Source of the DNA: an uncultured Clostridia bacterium
GTDB lineage: Bacteria > Bacillota > Clostridia > Christensenellales > UBA1242
Reading direction: 5' to 3'
NCBI GenBank assembly: GCA_944372355.1
Contig: CALVYS010000005.1
Location: 1 to 45,376 of the forward strand
DNA: 45,376 nt
Positions 7,299-16,108 of this stretch are shown here, piece after piece (position 1 is the stretch's first letter; the number at the start of each line of letters is the position of its first letter). The position numbers were made by a program, and so were the translations under genes. The notes beneath the pieces were generated by a model. That model did not search any database. It worked only from the letters and a program-made list of their open reading frames with translations, and was not told the DNA's origin.

Positions 7299-7775
7299 TC
7301 AATTTTGAGGAAAAATTAAACTTGCACGCGTTTTTGCAGGAGTAAAAGGTGGGGCAAAGGACTTTAACATAAAGTGCTTTTGTGGGGCGGAGCTTTTGAG
7401 CAGCAGTTTGTTATACAAAATGATGTGCCTTTCTGCCAAAACTGAAATAAAGTTTGTAAGGCTTGGCTTTTCGTATGGGGAAAGATAACAAAACCCCTGC
7501 AGGTCATTGACTTTTTTCAAGGTGTTTTTAAAGTAGGCCGCCTCCAAGCTGTGGCGCATGGCACGCTCGACGTTTTCGCTTTTTGTGGAGTAGATTGAGG
7601 CCACTTTGGGCACTATGTTGGCCTTTATTGATTTGAGCAGTTTTGGGTTTTGTACTGCAAAAAATATGGCTTGGCAAAGATAGGAAAATCCTTTTTGTGA
7701 AGTGGAAATTCCAAGAAAGGCCAAATCTGAATAGATGTTTTCACTGCATTTTATTTCTGCGCTTAGCTCCGGCAT
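7299..7775 (-). CDS. Stand-alone Spo0A C-terminal DNA-binding-domain protein (no receiver domain)
   Basis: A 158-residue protein. Residues 13-122 follow the DNA-binding (sigma-A activator) domain of Spo0A closely: LAFLGISTSQKGFSYLCQAI resembles the IGVPAHIKGY region, VERAMRHSLEAAY (69-81) matches the recognition helix VERAIRHAIEVAW, and KPSLTNFISVLAERHIIL (103-120) matches the last helices. There is no N-terminal phospho-receiver domain; only about 12 residues precede the domain, with a good GAGGAGAA ribosome site fixing the start. It therefore cannot be switched by phosphorelay in the normal way. A basic, Ser/Pro-rich tail of about 35 residues follows. It may bind 0A-box-like DNA constitutively or antagonise full-length Spo0A; this is inference. 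Confidence 0.82.
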   Translation of the reverse strand: MPELSAEIKCSENIYSDLAFLGISTSQKGFSYLCQAIFFAVQNPKLLKSIKANIVPKVASIYSTKSENVERAMRHSLEAAYFKNTLKKVNDLQGFCYLSPYEKPSLTNFISVLAERHIILYNKLLLKSSAPQKHFMLKSFAPPFTPAKTRASLIFPQN

Positions 7776-7887
7776 AGTTTTTTCTCCTCTTGAGAATTGG
7801 TGACATATGTAATTTTAAATGATTTTGAATTTTTTACAAAACACATTTATGAGCACTTTTTGTCGAATTTTTTCACTTTAAAAAAAG

Positions 7888-7916
7888 TTGTCACAAAAGC
7901 GAAAAAATGTTATTAT
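7888..7916 (+). promoter_or_regulatory. Leaderless promoter of engB
   Basis: TTGTCA (7888-7893), a 17-nt spacer and TATTAT (7911-7916), then 6 nt to the ATG at 7923. The predicted RNA start is the A of the ATG. This decides the start codon: the reading frame is open further upstream, but those codons would lie before the promoter. Confidence 0.72.
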
Positions 7917-7922
7917 AAAAAT

Positions 7923-8498
7923 ATGAAAATAGTGTCGGCAAAATACCTGACGAGCGTTGTGGAGGCAAGCAAACTTTTAAGTGATGGAGTTTGTGAGTTT
8001 GCTTTTGTCGGAAGAAGCAATGTTGGCAAATCAAGCCTGATAAACAACCTGTGCTCATCAAAATCGCTTGCAAAAACCTCTTCCACGCCAGGCGCGACTC
8101 GAATGATCAACTATTTCGACATCAACAATGGCCAGGCGCGGTTTGTAGATCTGCCAGGCTATGGCTATCACAAAGCAGGCAAGCAAAATGAAAAGATGTG
8201 GGCGGGGCTGATTGAAGACTATTTGTTAAACTCGCAGAATTTGAAGCTTGTGCTGTTTTTGCTTGATATACGCCACGAACCAAGCCAGCTTGACAAAATG
8301 ATGTTTGACTTTTTGTTGCAAACTGGAAGAAATTTTGTGATCGTTGCAACCAAGGCAGACAAGCTGTCCAAAGCGCAGCAATATCTTTCCAAGCGTAAAA
8401 TCGCGGCCAGCTTGAAGGTGAGAGAGGAGCTCATCTTTCTCCACAGCAGCCTGAATTCGCAGGGCAAGAGCGAGCTTCTTGATTATCTTGACGCTTAA
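7923..8498 (+). CDS. engB: Ribosome-assembly GTPase YsxC/EngB
   Basis: A 191-residue Era/Obg-class GTPase needed for late 50S subunit assembly. G1 is GRSNVGKS (30-37), the switch-I threonine lies in TPGATR (55-60), G3 is DLPGYGY (76-82) and G4 is TKADK (143-147); the length is normal for YsxC. The frame is open upstream to 7797, but the family length, the MKIVSAKYL start and the leaderless promoter all point to 7923. In many Bacillota it follows lonA/clpX; here it follows the divergently oriented Spo0A-C gene and precedes a membrane-protein gene. Confidence 0.96.
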   Translation: MKIVSAKYLTSVVEASKLLSDGVCEFAFVGRSNVGKSSLINNLCSSKSLAKTSSTPGATRMINYFDINNGQARFVDLPGYGYHKAGKQNEKMWAGLIEDYLLNSQNLKLVLFLLDIRHEPSQLDKMMFDFLLQTGRNFVIVATKADKLSKAQQYLSKRKIAASLKVREELIFLHSSLNSQGKSELLDYLDA

Positions 8499-8536
8499 AA
8501 GTTTTAAATTGCAAGTTTTGTTTCATACTTATATAT

Positions 8537-9259
8537 GTGAGTGAAGAAAACTGGTCGTTTTGGAAAAAGATTTTAAGGTCACTGCTCGTGCTTTTTGTGC
8601 TGGCAGCTTTTTTAACGTTGGTCTATTTTATCCTGGTCTGGACAAATCTGTGGGAAAAATTCAACTCGGTGGAAAAGCTGCGAGTTTTCATCTTGGACCT
8701 GGGCTTTTGGGGCAGGATAACGTTTGTGTTTTTGCAATTTTTGCAAGTGACTTTTGTGCCAATCCCTTCCACGATTTTGACGATAGCCGGTTCGATCATA
8801 TATGGCCCTTTGCAGGGAGGGTTGTTAAGCCTTTCAGGCATATTGCTTGGCAGCGTGCTTGCGTTCACTCTTGGCAGAGCATTTGGCAGAAAGCTTGTCA
8901 CTTTTATGGTTGGAAAAGAAACCTGTGAAAAATGGGTGAAGTTTCTGTCCAAAGCGCGCTACACCTTCTTTTTTATGATGCTGCTTCCAATGTTTCCAGA
9001 TGACATTTTGTGCCTGGTGGCAGGCGTCACCAGCATGAGCTGGGCATTTTTTGTGACAACAAATCTTGTTACAAGGCCGATAGGCATCTTCATCACCAGC
9101 TATCTTGGCAGTGGCGAAATAATCCCATATCATGGTTGGGGCCTCGTGGTTTGGGCGATTATTTTGGTTGCTGCCATCGTGCTTATGTGGCTTGTGACCA
9201 AATATGACAAACAAATCGAGCAGTTTTTTTTGAAATTATTTAAGAAAAAGAAATCTTGA
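8537..9259 (+). CDS. TVP38/TMEM64-family (DedA-like, VTT domain) membrane protein
   Basis: A 240-residue protein with about five to six membrane segments (near 12-34, 62-86, 92-112, 143-165, 168-190, 203-223). The family marks are the glycine-rich AGSIIYGPLQGG (84-95), AFTLGRAFGRK (109-119) and LLPMFPDDILCLVAG (149-163), where the paired acidic residues after the proline are typical. VTT/DedA proteins are linked to lipid flipping or scrambling and proton-driven envelope homeostasis. The start is GTG; a CATACT box lies 7 nt upstream and there is no Shine-Dalgarno site, so this may be another leaderless gene, though its -35 is unclear. Confidence 0.85.
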   Translation: MSEENWSFWKKILRSLLVLFVLAAFLTLVYFILVWTNLWEKFNSVEKLRVFILDLGFWGRITFVFLQFLQVTFVPIPSTILTIAGSIIYGPLQGGLLSLSGILLGSVLAFTLGRAFGRKLVTFMVGKETCEKWVKFLSKARYTFFFMMLLPMFPDDILCLVAGVTSMSWAFFVTTNLVTRPIGIFITSYLGSGEIIPYHGWGLVVWAIILVAAIVLMWLVTKYDKQIEQFFLKLFKKKKS

Positions 9260-9266
9260 TAATCGT

Positions 9267-9296
9267 TTGACTAATTTTGTAACATTTTGGTAAAAT
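9267..9296 (+). promoter_or_regulatory. Leaderless promoter of the poly-G surface-protein gene
   Basis: TTGACT (9267-9272), an 18-nt spacer and TAAAAT (9291-9296), then 6 nt to the GTG at 9303. It supports GTG 9303 as the true start, in the frame that encodes the signal sequence rather than the frame of the long open body. Confidence 0.72.
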
Positions 9297-9302
9297 AGAA
9301 CT

Positions 9303-11928
9303 GTGAAAAGGAAAACACAAACTTTTAAATTGTTTTTTGGTATGTTATTTGCATGTTGTGGGGCAGTGGCAGGGGGCGTTTTGTTCCCTCGGGGGGGGGG
9401 GCAATTTAGCGATTTACAATGCCGAGCCCACAGTCACCGAAAGAAATCAACTTGCAATCGACCTTGCAAATCAAGCGGTTTCTGATGTTGAATCGCAACT
9501 TGAAGAGCAAGCTTTAATATATCAGGAAGATGTGGCATTGAGGGTCTCGCTCAGCGAGGCTTATTCTTCCGACCTTGCGACATGGTGCACGGAAGGTGGT
9601 GTCGCACCATTAAACAGTGATTCCGACATTTCCGGGCAAGGCCTGCAAAACGACCCTTACTTAATCAAAACGGTGAGGGGTTGGGTTTGGTTTGTTTGTA
9701 AATCCACACACATCGTTGAAAGTCAGAGTTATGTTTATGCAAAGCTTGCGGCAGACTTGGATTTTGATGGCTATGTTTACGATTTGATCACAACCAATTT
9801 TCGCGGATTCTATGGCTCTCTTGATGGAGATGGCTTTGCATTAAAAAATCTTGCGATATCTTGTCCAGGCTTGTTTATGGGCCTTGGGAGTTTGTTGGAT
9901 TTGCAAACAATGGAATTGGCTTTGTATGAACAGCGCACCACTGAAATTTTAAATTTAAATGTAGAAACCATAATTTGTGAATATACAGGCACGCAGGACA
10001 CAGACATTCCTCCATTTGTTTTTGGTATGACAGCCTACAACACAAATTTTGAAAATGTTGAGGTCAAAACTTTTGCTCTTGGCGGGTTTAACGCTGTTGC
10101 AGGTTACACATTTGGTGGAATCAATGTTCAAAATTGCAATTTTGATATGAGTGCAGGCGGATCTTCCAGCCAATCGGTTTTGACAAGCGCATTTATGTAT
10201 GCACTAAGCGGCGAGGGGGTTTCGGCGTTTATGGGGTTGAATGTGACGCCGTTAAAAGACTTTACAAATTTTGAAAACTGCACTGTGAATGTGAGCAGCA
10301 TTTCAAAAAGCAGCATCGGCGACACGGCGTTTGGCTGTTTTGTTGGTGTTTTATGCGGAGGCTCGGCCGACCTTACAAATTGCACCACGCAAGGGCTTCA
10401 TTACGCTTTTGGCGGAATGGGCGGAGCTGGTTTTATTGGGAATGTGATTGACAGCAAAGTTAAGATTGCAAATTGTAAAAATTTTGCAACCATCGTCTCC
10501 TCGCGAAATCTGTCTGGGTTTGTGGCAAGCTTTCAGGTTGGACAACTTTCCACAGTGGGATCTCTTCTCGTGCAAAATTGCAAAAACTATGGTGATTTGT
10601 ATTGCATAGGTTCATCTGCTGAAAACATGGCAGCAGGTGGAATTGTGGGAAGGGTGGATCAAGAAAATGGTTCAGAAAGCCTTGTCACTGTTTCAAATTG
10701 CCAAAACTTTGGCTCAATTTATTCTGGTAATTGCCAGGGCGGCATAATTGGCAGACTTGCAGGCTCCGCCACGATATCTGACAGCGAAAATTATGGAGAT
10801 TTGAAGTTCGTGCTTGTAGAAATTAATCAGGCGGGCATATTGGAAATGGCAATGTTTGGGGCGGCAGCTGGCATTGTGACATCACCATTTTGGTCAAGTG
10901 CAACCACGTTTGTGCTCAACATAGAAAATTGCAACAATTTTGGAAATATAGAAACCAATCCAAGAACTTACGACTATGTTTACGAAACTTCAAACGGACA
11001 ATACCGCCATAGTGAAGGCACCGTTGCCGCAGGAATTTATGCTGGCACAAGCTCATATTTTGGACATGGCACTGGCACTGGTACAAATCCGTCAGGCATC
11101 GACGTTGTCAACATCACAGACAGCAAAAATTTTGGAGATATCAGCGCAAGTTGCAATTTTGTGGCGGGAATAATGTTTGAGTATGGCTATCAATGCACCG
11201 CACGTCTGCTTGAAAATTGTGGAAGTTTTGGCGACATTTTTGTCATCAGCAACAACAGTTATGTCAGCCCACTTGTCTTAACTCAGATGCTAGCACTTGG
11301 GAATGTTATCATTTCAAACTGTTATGTGGAAGCAAGTGCCATTTTGCAAGAACAGCAAGATTCAGATGGAGATATTGTCTCATCAGATAGTTCGTTGGTT
11401 GGCGCGCTCTTGCTCAATCCGCTGGCCGGTGGAATGAGAAACCTGGAAATTTCAAATGTGCAAATTTCTTTTTCTATCAACCTAGAAAATTTGACCGCGT
11501 TGTCAGCCGATGCAAATGTTTTGAACAATTCAGTAGGAGCCTCCACGCCAATTGATTTTGGCTATGTCGAGGGGCAAACTGTTGGGTCAGTGAGCAATGT
11601 TTTGGTGGATTTGAATTACATCTTTCCGGACTATTTTCAACCAGAAGAGAAAAACTATTCCAGGGAATGGACCGACATTTCAATAGGTCAAAGCATCTTG
11701 ATTGATGTGGAGTTTTGCAAAAATCAAACGCGTGAAGATGTTTGCAAAAACTATGTTCACACAAACGATCAGACCCAGCCTTTTTCAACAAGCGATTGGT
11801 TTTTTGATGAGAAACTCAACAATGGCATGCCAATGCTGAGAAGTTTCTATTTTCTTGCAAACAATCTGACCGATCAGCAAGACGTGCTTGCACGGCTTTT
11901 AGAACTAGGTTTCACACCACAAGCCTAG
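9303..11928 (+). CDS. GLUG-type repeat surface protein, frame-disrupted at a G11 tract
   Basis: Translation from GTG 9303 gives a basic start (MKRKTQTFK) and a hydrophobic export segment (LFFGMLFACCGAVAGG). The frame then enters an 11-G run and soon stops (at 9485). The long body (stop at 11928) is in the +1 frame. With one G fewer the two join into a protein of about 874 residues. The body has a start-of-module pattern GLQNDPYLI, then FYGSLDGDGFALKNL, then many beta-helix turns of the type NC-x-NFG-x-I with GGIVG/GGIIG, as in GLUG-repeat adhesins. Cysteines recur in the NC turns. A TTG at 9337 could start the body frame directly, but it would give no credible signal peptide. Phase variation or an assembly error would both explain this. 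Confidence 0.75.
9391..9401 (+). repeat. Homopolymer G11 tract, possible contingency switch
   Basis: Eleven consecutive G sit right after the export-segment codons of the surface-protein gene. The upstream frame reads CGG-GGG-GGG-GGG-CAA, while the body needs GGC-AAT after the tract. G10 (or G13) would be ON; G11 is OFF. No other G run of this length was noticed in the window. Confidence 0.85.
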
Positions 11929-12086
11929 TTTTTGGTTATGGAAAGGATCACGCCTTCCTTGATTGCGCTTGGGGTGATGTAGTTTTCCACTAAAATTTGA
12001 GTTGGATTGACATCAAACTTTTTGGCGATGGAGTTGAGGCTGTCGCCTTTTTTTACAACATAAAACGGAACATAATTTTTTTGCAT
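11925..12086 (-). CDS. 53-residue single LysM-domain protein
   Basis: A small protein that is almost wholly one LysM module: VVKKGDSLNSIAKKFDV (residues 10-26), NPTQILVENYI, then EGVILSI near the end. LysM binds N-acetylglucosamine chains in peptidoglycan or spore cortex. There is no signal peptide, so it would act inside the cell, for example on or in the developing spore, or leave by an unusual route. AGAGGTG lies upstream of the ATG at 12086. Its stop codon overlaps the stop of the convergent surface-protein gene, and it is divergent from the SpoVB-like gene. Single-LysM microproteins of this kind are seen in spore-forming Bacillota; the role is inferred. Confidence 0.85.
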   Translation of the reverse strand: MQKNYVPFYVVKKGDSLNSIAKKFDVNPTQILVENYITPSAIKEGVILSITKN

Positions 12087-12153
12087 TTTTCACCTCTTTT
12101 GTCTTTATTGTATTATTTGGAAAAGCTTTTTAATACATTAAAGTGGAGGAAAA

Positions 12154-13686
12154 ATGAAGTCTCTTGTCAAAACAGTTGTGCTTATTACTGGGTTTTCTGT
12201 GCTCACCAGAGTGGCGGGCTTTTTGTTTCGAATCTATCTTTCACGTGCAATAGGGGCGGAGGCTCTGGGACTTTATCAAGTGGCTTTTTCGGTTTTTACA
12301 GTGCTCATGACAATCATCAGCAGTGGACTGCCTTTTATCATATCTCGAATGAGCGCGTCTTATCGAATCGGTGGAGACAAAAAGCGCTCTGGCAAGCTTG
12401 TCAGCTCTGCATTGATTTTGGGGTTGGTGATAAGCTTGACAATTTGCGGTTTGGTTTTGCTTATGCGCAATGTTTTTGCCGGATTGTTCACCGATGAGGC
12501 CTGCATTTTGATTTTGATAGCACTGTTGCCAGCACTCGTCTTTTCAGCAGTTTACAGCGTTTTTCGTGGTGCGCTTTGGGGTCAGGACAACTATTTTGCC
12601 CTGTGCGTCAGCGAATTTTTTGAGCAAGTGGTGCGAATTTTTGTTTGTATCTTGCTGATTGCCCCGGCTGCAAGCGTCATCACAAAAGCGGTTGATGTGG
12701 CCTGGTCGCTGACAATAGCGTGTGGCCTTTCGGCTCTGTTCGTCGTTTTGCTGTATTTCATCTATGGCGGAAAAATGTCAAAGCCTGGGAGGGAATACAA
12801 GGAGCTTATTCGAAGGTCGGCACCAATCACAGGGGTCAGGGTGGCGGGCAGCCTTGCTCAACCTTTGATTGCACTCATCATTCCATTGCGTTTGACCGCG
12901 ATCGGCTATTCATCTTCGCAGGCGATGAGTTTGTTCGGCGTGGCGGTTGGAATGACGATGCCTCTTCTGTTTGTGCCAACAACCCTGATTGGTTCGCTTT
13001 CCACCGCTCTGGTTCCTGACATTTCCATGGCGGTTGCAAAAGATGATGCCGCGCACATAGCTTCGCGCGTTCGATCCTCGGTGGTTTTTACCCTTTTTGT
13101 TTCGGCCATGGTGGTGCCACTTTTTGCTGGCGCAGGTGAAATGATCGGTGAATTTTTGTTCGGAAACACTTTGAGTGGGGTGATTTTGGCCTCATCTGCT
13201 TGGATAATGATTCCAATGGGGATCACGAACATCACTTCATCTCTTCTCAACTCGTTGGGATATGAAATTCGCTCGTGTGTGAACTATTTTGTTGGAGCGA
13301 TTGTGATGTTTGTTGCCATGTGGTTTCTTCCAACCCTTTGCGGAATCAATGCACTATTTTGGGGAATGGGGCTTTGCATGTGCACAACGGCAGTGTTAAA
13401 CTTTTTTATGTTAAAGCGCAAAACCAAGGTGAAGTTGAAAATTTTGAAGCCGCTTTTGATTTTGATTGCAATCACGCTTCCTTGCGCAGCAATCACCTCG
13501 TTTGTTGGTGAGCTGTGTGCGATGATCTTGCCACAATTTTTGTCAATCATCATCTCTTGTGGAGTGGGAGGATTGTTCTATCTCTTGCTTTGCATGATTT
13601 TCAATGTGGTGGACGTGAAAGGCTATTTTGTGCAGGTTGCAAGCAAATTAAAGTTTAAAAAGAAAGAAAAAGTCGCAAAAGTTTGA
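12154..13686 (+). CDS. SpoVB/MurJ-like lipid-linked oligosaccharide flippase
   Basis: A 510-residue MOP-superfamily (polysaccharide biosynthesis / MviN-like) membrane protein with about 14 predicted membrane helices. The N-terminus TGFSVLTRVAGFLFRIYLSR and GAEALGLYQVAFSVF are characteristic of SpoVB-type members, which flip lipid-linked cell-wall precursors and in Bacillus are needed for spore cortex. The C-terminus is basic (KFKKKEKVAKV). A strong GTGGAGG site precedes the ATG, so it is leadered. Whether it serves the spore cortex (SpoVB) or vegetative wall (MurJ/YtgP role) cannot be decided from sequence; its neighbours include sporulation-type genes. Confidence 0.87.
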   Translation: MKSLVKTVVLITGFSVLTRVAGFLFRIYLSRAIGAEALGLYQVAFSVFTVLMTIISSGLPFIISRMSASYRIGGDKKRSGKLVSSALILGLVISLTICGLVLLMRNVFAGLFTDEACILILIALLPALVFSAVYSVFRGALWGQDNYFALCVSEFFEQVVRIFVCILLIAPAASVITKAVDVAWSLTIACGLSALFVVLLYFIYGGKMSKPGREYKELIRRSAPITGVRVAGSLAQPLIALIIPLRLTAIGYSSSQAMSLFGVAVGMTMPLLFVPTTLIGSLSTALVPDISMAVAKDDAAHIASRVRSSVVFTLFVSAMVVPLFAGAGEMIGEFLFGNTLSGVILASSAWIMIPMGITNITSSLLNSLGYEIRSCVNYFVGAIVMFVAMWFLPTLCGINALFWGMGLCMCTTAVLNFFMLKRKTKVKLKILKPLLILIAITLPCAAITSFVGELCAMILPQFLSIIISCGVGGLFYLLLCMIFNVVDVKGYFVQVASKLKFKKKEKVAKV

Positions 13687-13711
13687 TAAGAATTCAATTT
13701 TTAAGCATACT
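13683..13711 (+). promoter_or_regulatory. Leaderless promoter of yetF-like gene
   Basis: TTGATA (13683-13688), a 17-nt spacer and CATACT (13706-13711), then 6 nt to the ATG at 13718. The -35 box overlaps the stop region of the preceding flippase gene. Confidence 0.6.
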
Positions 13712-13717
13712 AACGCC

Positions 13718-14434
13718 ATGTTGACGATAGTTTTGCGAGCGATAATCATTTATTTGGTGGTGCTTTTTGTGTTCAGAGTCATGGGCAAGCGTCAGCTTGG
13801 TCAAATGCAGCCTTTCGAACTTGTCCTAACTTTGATTATTGCGGACCTGGCCACAATTCCGATGGCAGAAATAGGCGTGCCAGTTTTGCATGGCATAATC
13901 CCGCTGCTCACACTCGTCATATTGCATTTTTTGCTTACATTGCTTTCCAGGCTCAGCACAAAATTTTCTATGATAATCAGCGGCAAACCGGTGATTGTGA
14001 TCAATCCAAAAGGCATTGATTACAAAGCGCTGAAAAAACTCAACATCACCATCGATGATGTTTTTGAAGCTATGCGTGGGCTTGGATATTTTTCCCTCGA
14101 TCAAGTTGAATATGCAATCATGGAAACCAATGGCAAGCTCAGTGTTATGCCAAAAGCTGAGGCCGCCCCAGCAACCAATGGAGCGCTAAAAATCAAAACC
14201 GAACCGGCTGCGATCCCTGTCACCATTGTCAGCGAGGGCAAGCTGATGAAGGACAATCTCGTATTTGCCAAGGTGGACGAGGAGTTTATTCAAAATTTTT
14301 TAAAAGAAAAATTGGGCGACAAGGCAAAGATAAAGAATGTGCTTGTCATGACCATCGACAAAAATGGATTGGTTTATCTTCAAATGAAAAATGGCTCAAA
14401 GCAGGTTTTTGAAAATGTGAGGGAAGCGGCATGA
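13718..14434 (+). CDS. YetF-like DUF421 membrane protein
   Basis: A 238-residue protein with three N-terminal membrane helices (about 3-20, 35-52, 57-76) and a cytosolic C-terminal domain. The family mark is MGKRQLGQMQPFELVLTL (22-39). The soluble part shows the paired DUF421 beta units, including GKPVIVINPKGIDY and YAIMETNGKLSVMPK. YetF/DUF421 proteins are common in spore formers, and some sit in the spore or inner membrane; the biochemical role is unresolved. Translation overlaps the next gene by 4 nt (ATGA), a typical operon fusion with DUF4363. Confidence 0.88.
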   Translation: MLTIVLRAIIIYLVVLFVFRVMGKRQLGQMQPFELVLTLIIADLATIPMAEIGVPVLHGIIPLLTLVILHFLLTLLSRLSTKFSMIISGKPVIVINPKGIDYKALKKLNITIDDVFEAMRGLGYFSLDQVEYAIMETNGKLSVMPKAEAAPATNGALKIKTEPAAIPVTIVSEGKLMKDNLVFAKVDEEFIQNFLKEKLGDKAKIKNVLVMTIDKNGLVYLQMKNGSKQVFENVREAA

Positions 14435-14826
14435 AAATATTTTCAAAGGTCTGTTTGGTTTTGATTTTTCTGTTTTTGGTGGCGATGTGCATAGTTGAGG
14501 ATTATGTCGCATCAACAGCTCTTGCAACTGTGGAAGATGATTGTTTAAGGCTAGAGGAGATGACTGCAAATCTTGACAACATTGTGACGATGGAAGTCGC
14601 ACTCGCTGTTGACACTTTGGAATATAACTGGACTGGGAACGAAAGCAAGCTTTGCTATCTTGTAAATCACAAAAGCATTCAAGAAATAGGCATGGAAATT
14701 GCAAAGCTCAAAGTCTATCAACAAGAAAATGACGTCAAAGAGTTTAGAGCCTCGCTTGAAGCCGTCAAGTTTTACTCGCACAGTTATCTGCACTTTATGG
14801 GTGCAAGTTTGCACAACGTTATTTAA
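14431..14826 (+). CDS. DUF4363-like membrane-anchored protein
   Basis: A 131-residue protein with one N-terminal membrane helix (about residues 6-23) and an extracytoplasmic helical domain rich in charged heptads (coiled-coil-like, 30-120). In Bacillota a DUF4363 gene very often follows a DUF421 gene, and the ATGA overlap here fits this pairing, so the two proteins probably act together in the membrane. The assignment rests on size, topology and context more than on a strong motif. Confidence 0.65.
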   Translation: MKIFSKVCLVLIFLFLVAMCIVEDYVASTALATVEDDCLRLEEMTANLDNIVTMEVALAVDTLEYNWTGNESKLCYLVNHKSIQEIGMEIAKLKVYQQENDVKEFRASLEAVKFYSHSYLHFMGASLHNVI

Positions 14827-14827
14827 A

Positions 14828-14849
14828 AAAAGCACCATTCGGTGCTTTT
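14828..14849. terminator. Bidirectional terminator
   Basis: AAAAGCACC (14828-14836), the loop ATTC, and GGTGCTTTT (14841-14849), with T/A runs on both strands, between the convergent DUF4363-like gene and the exported-protein gene. Confidence 0.8.
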
Positions 14850-14853
14850 AATT

Positions 14854-15963
14854 TTAATAAACTTTTTCCTTTTTGATTGAAACAACAATCACAACTGCAA
14901 CCACAATCGCTGCAACCACAGCAGCGGCCACAACAATCCAGATGATGGTTTGAGGTGACATTCCACTTTCTGTCGAAATGGCATCGCTCATCACGGTGTA
15001 AATCGGCGACGAACCTGCGGTTGGTGTTTGAGAGTAAATTCTGCAAGTTGCAATCCAGGTTCCCTCAACGCGAGTGTCAAAATTGAAGGTGTAGCCTGTT
15101 CTGTAATAAGATCCAGAAGCAAACAGGGCGTTGTCGGTTGCAGGATCCACAATGTCGTCTTCGGTCAGCACATATCGAAGCCCATCTCTTCCTGTTCCTT
15201 CAACGGACCAAACCAAAAGGCTGCGATCGACAAACCTATATTCTTCACTCAAACTAAACAGATATGCGCTTTGCATTCCAAGGCTGGAAGGTTGTTCCGC
15301 AACGGTGACTGTCGGCTCTGAAAGAGTGTTCACGTCGGTTGGCAAAACTTCAAAAACTGCGCTTGTGACCTCTGCTCCATTGCAAACAAAACTGAAAATG
15401 TAAAGGCCCCAGCCGCCATGGGTTTGATAAAGGTTGTCGTCGCTGACAAGCACTTGTGAGGCGCTGTAAGTGTTGCTTGCGTCCATGGTCAAATCATCGA
15501 TCGTCAGGTTGATAGCGCTGATAATTTGGCTTTTTTCAGTGGCTTGTGCAGAAAAAATGGTGCCGTTTACAGTGTGTGCAGTGTTGAAATCTGCGGTGCC
15601 CTCAGAAACCCTTGCAGGCGTCCAAGAAACGGTGTAGGAATAGTTGTAGGTTGAGGAATCTGGAAGGTTTGAAATGTTGAAGCCTATTGAAAAGTTGCGA
15701 AGCTCCGACCAGTTTGTAGTGTAATAATTGTAGTCCTGATAAGTGGTTCCGTTGTATTGAATGGAAGAAAGCGTTCCCTGAGGTGCCGACAGAGTTTCGC
15801 CATCATAGTTTTGGGCGCTGACGCTGATGTTTTCTGAGTAAGACAAAGAGCTTGCTGCATTCGCAGTCAAAATCGTTGAAGAAAAACTTGCTGCAAGCAT
15901 GGCAACAAGGCAAGCCCCTGCTATTAAAAAATAAGATTTGTTTAATGATTTTGCTTTTTTCAT
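14854..15963 (-). CDS. Exported protein with C-terminal membrane anchor, function unknown
   Basis: 369 residues from the ATG at 15963, which has an AGAGGTGG site; an upstream in-frame start would lie before this site. It has a signal peptide (about 1-37: basic start, hydrophobic core, ending TANAASS), a beta-rich ectodomain rich in Ser/Thr/Tyr/Asn, and one C-terminal membrane helix made almost only of Ala/Val/Ile (about 335-362) with a short basic tail KKEKVY. This is a type I membrane protein with a large surface part. There is no LPXTG motif. The ectodomain looks like two or three immunoglobulin-like beta sandwiches (VTVAEQPSSLG and YTFNFDTRVEGTW resemble strand pairs). I do not recognise the family. 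Confidence 0.8.
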   Translation of the reverse strand: MKKAKSLNKSYFLIAGACLVAMLAASFSSTILTANAASSLSYSENISVSAQNYDGETLSAPQGTLSSIQYNGTTYQDYNYYTTNWSELRNFSIGFNISNLPDSSTYNYSYTVSWTPARVSEGTADFNTAHTVNGTIFSAQATEKSQIISAINLTIDDLTMDASNTYSASQVLVSDDNLYQTHGGWGLYIFSFVCNGAEVTSAVFEVLPTDVNTLSEPTVTVAEQPSSLGMQSAYLFSLSEEYRFVDRSLLVWSVEGTGRDGLRYVLTEDDIVDPATDNALFASGSYYRTGYTFNFDTRVEGTWIATCRIYSQTPTAGSSPIYTVMSDAISTESGMSPQTIIWIVVAAAVVAAIVVAVVIVVSIKKEKVY

Positions 15964-16072
15964 TTCCACCTCTCTTTGTTTTTGACAATTCAGGTTAATA
16001 AATAATAGCATAAAAACAAAAAACTTAAAAATATTTTTGACACATTGTAAAAAAATGTTGCTAAAAATTCGT

Positions 16073-16102
16073 TTGACTTTTGCAGGGAATTGGCATTATA
16101 AT
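16073..16102 (+). promoter_or_regulatory. Leaderless promoter of the glmU-like/pth/mfd operon
   Basis: TTGACT (16073-16078), an 18-nt spacer and a perfect TATAAT (16097-16102), then 6 nt to the ATG at 16109. It sets the start of the GlmU-like gene; the frame is open upstream but would begin before the promoter. Confidence 0.75.
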
Positions 16103-16108
16103 GAAACT

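Noticed and set aside
7797-7922. N-terminal extension of engB
   Set aside because: No ribosome site; the family length and the promoter at 7888-7916 place the start at 7923.
9337-9390. TTG 9337 as the start of the surface-protein body
   Set aside because: It would give a poor signal peptide and has no ribosome site; the promoter points to GTG 9303 in the other frame. Kept as an alternative only.
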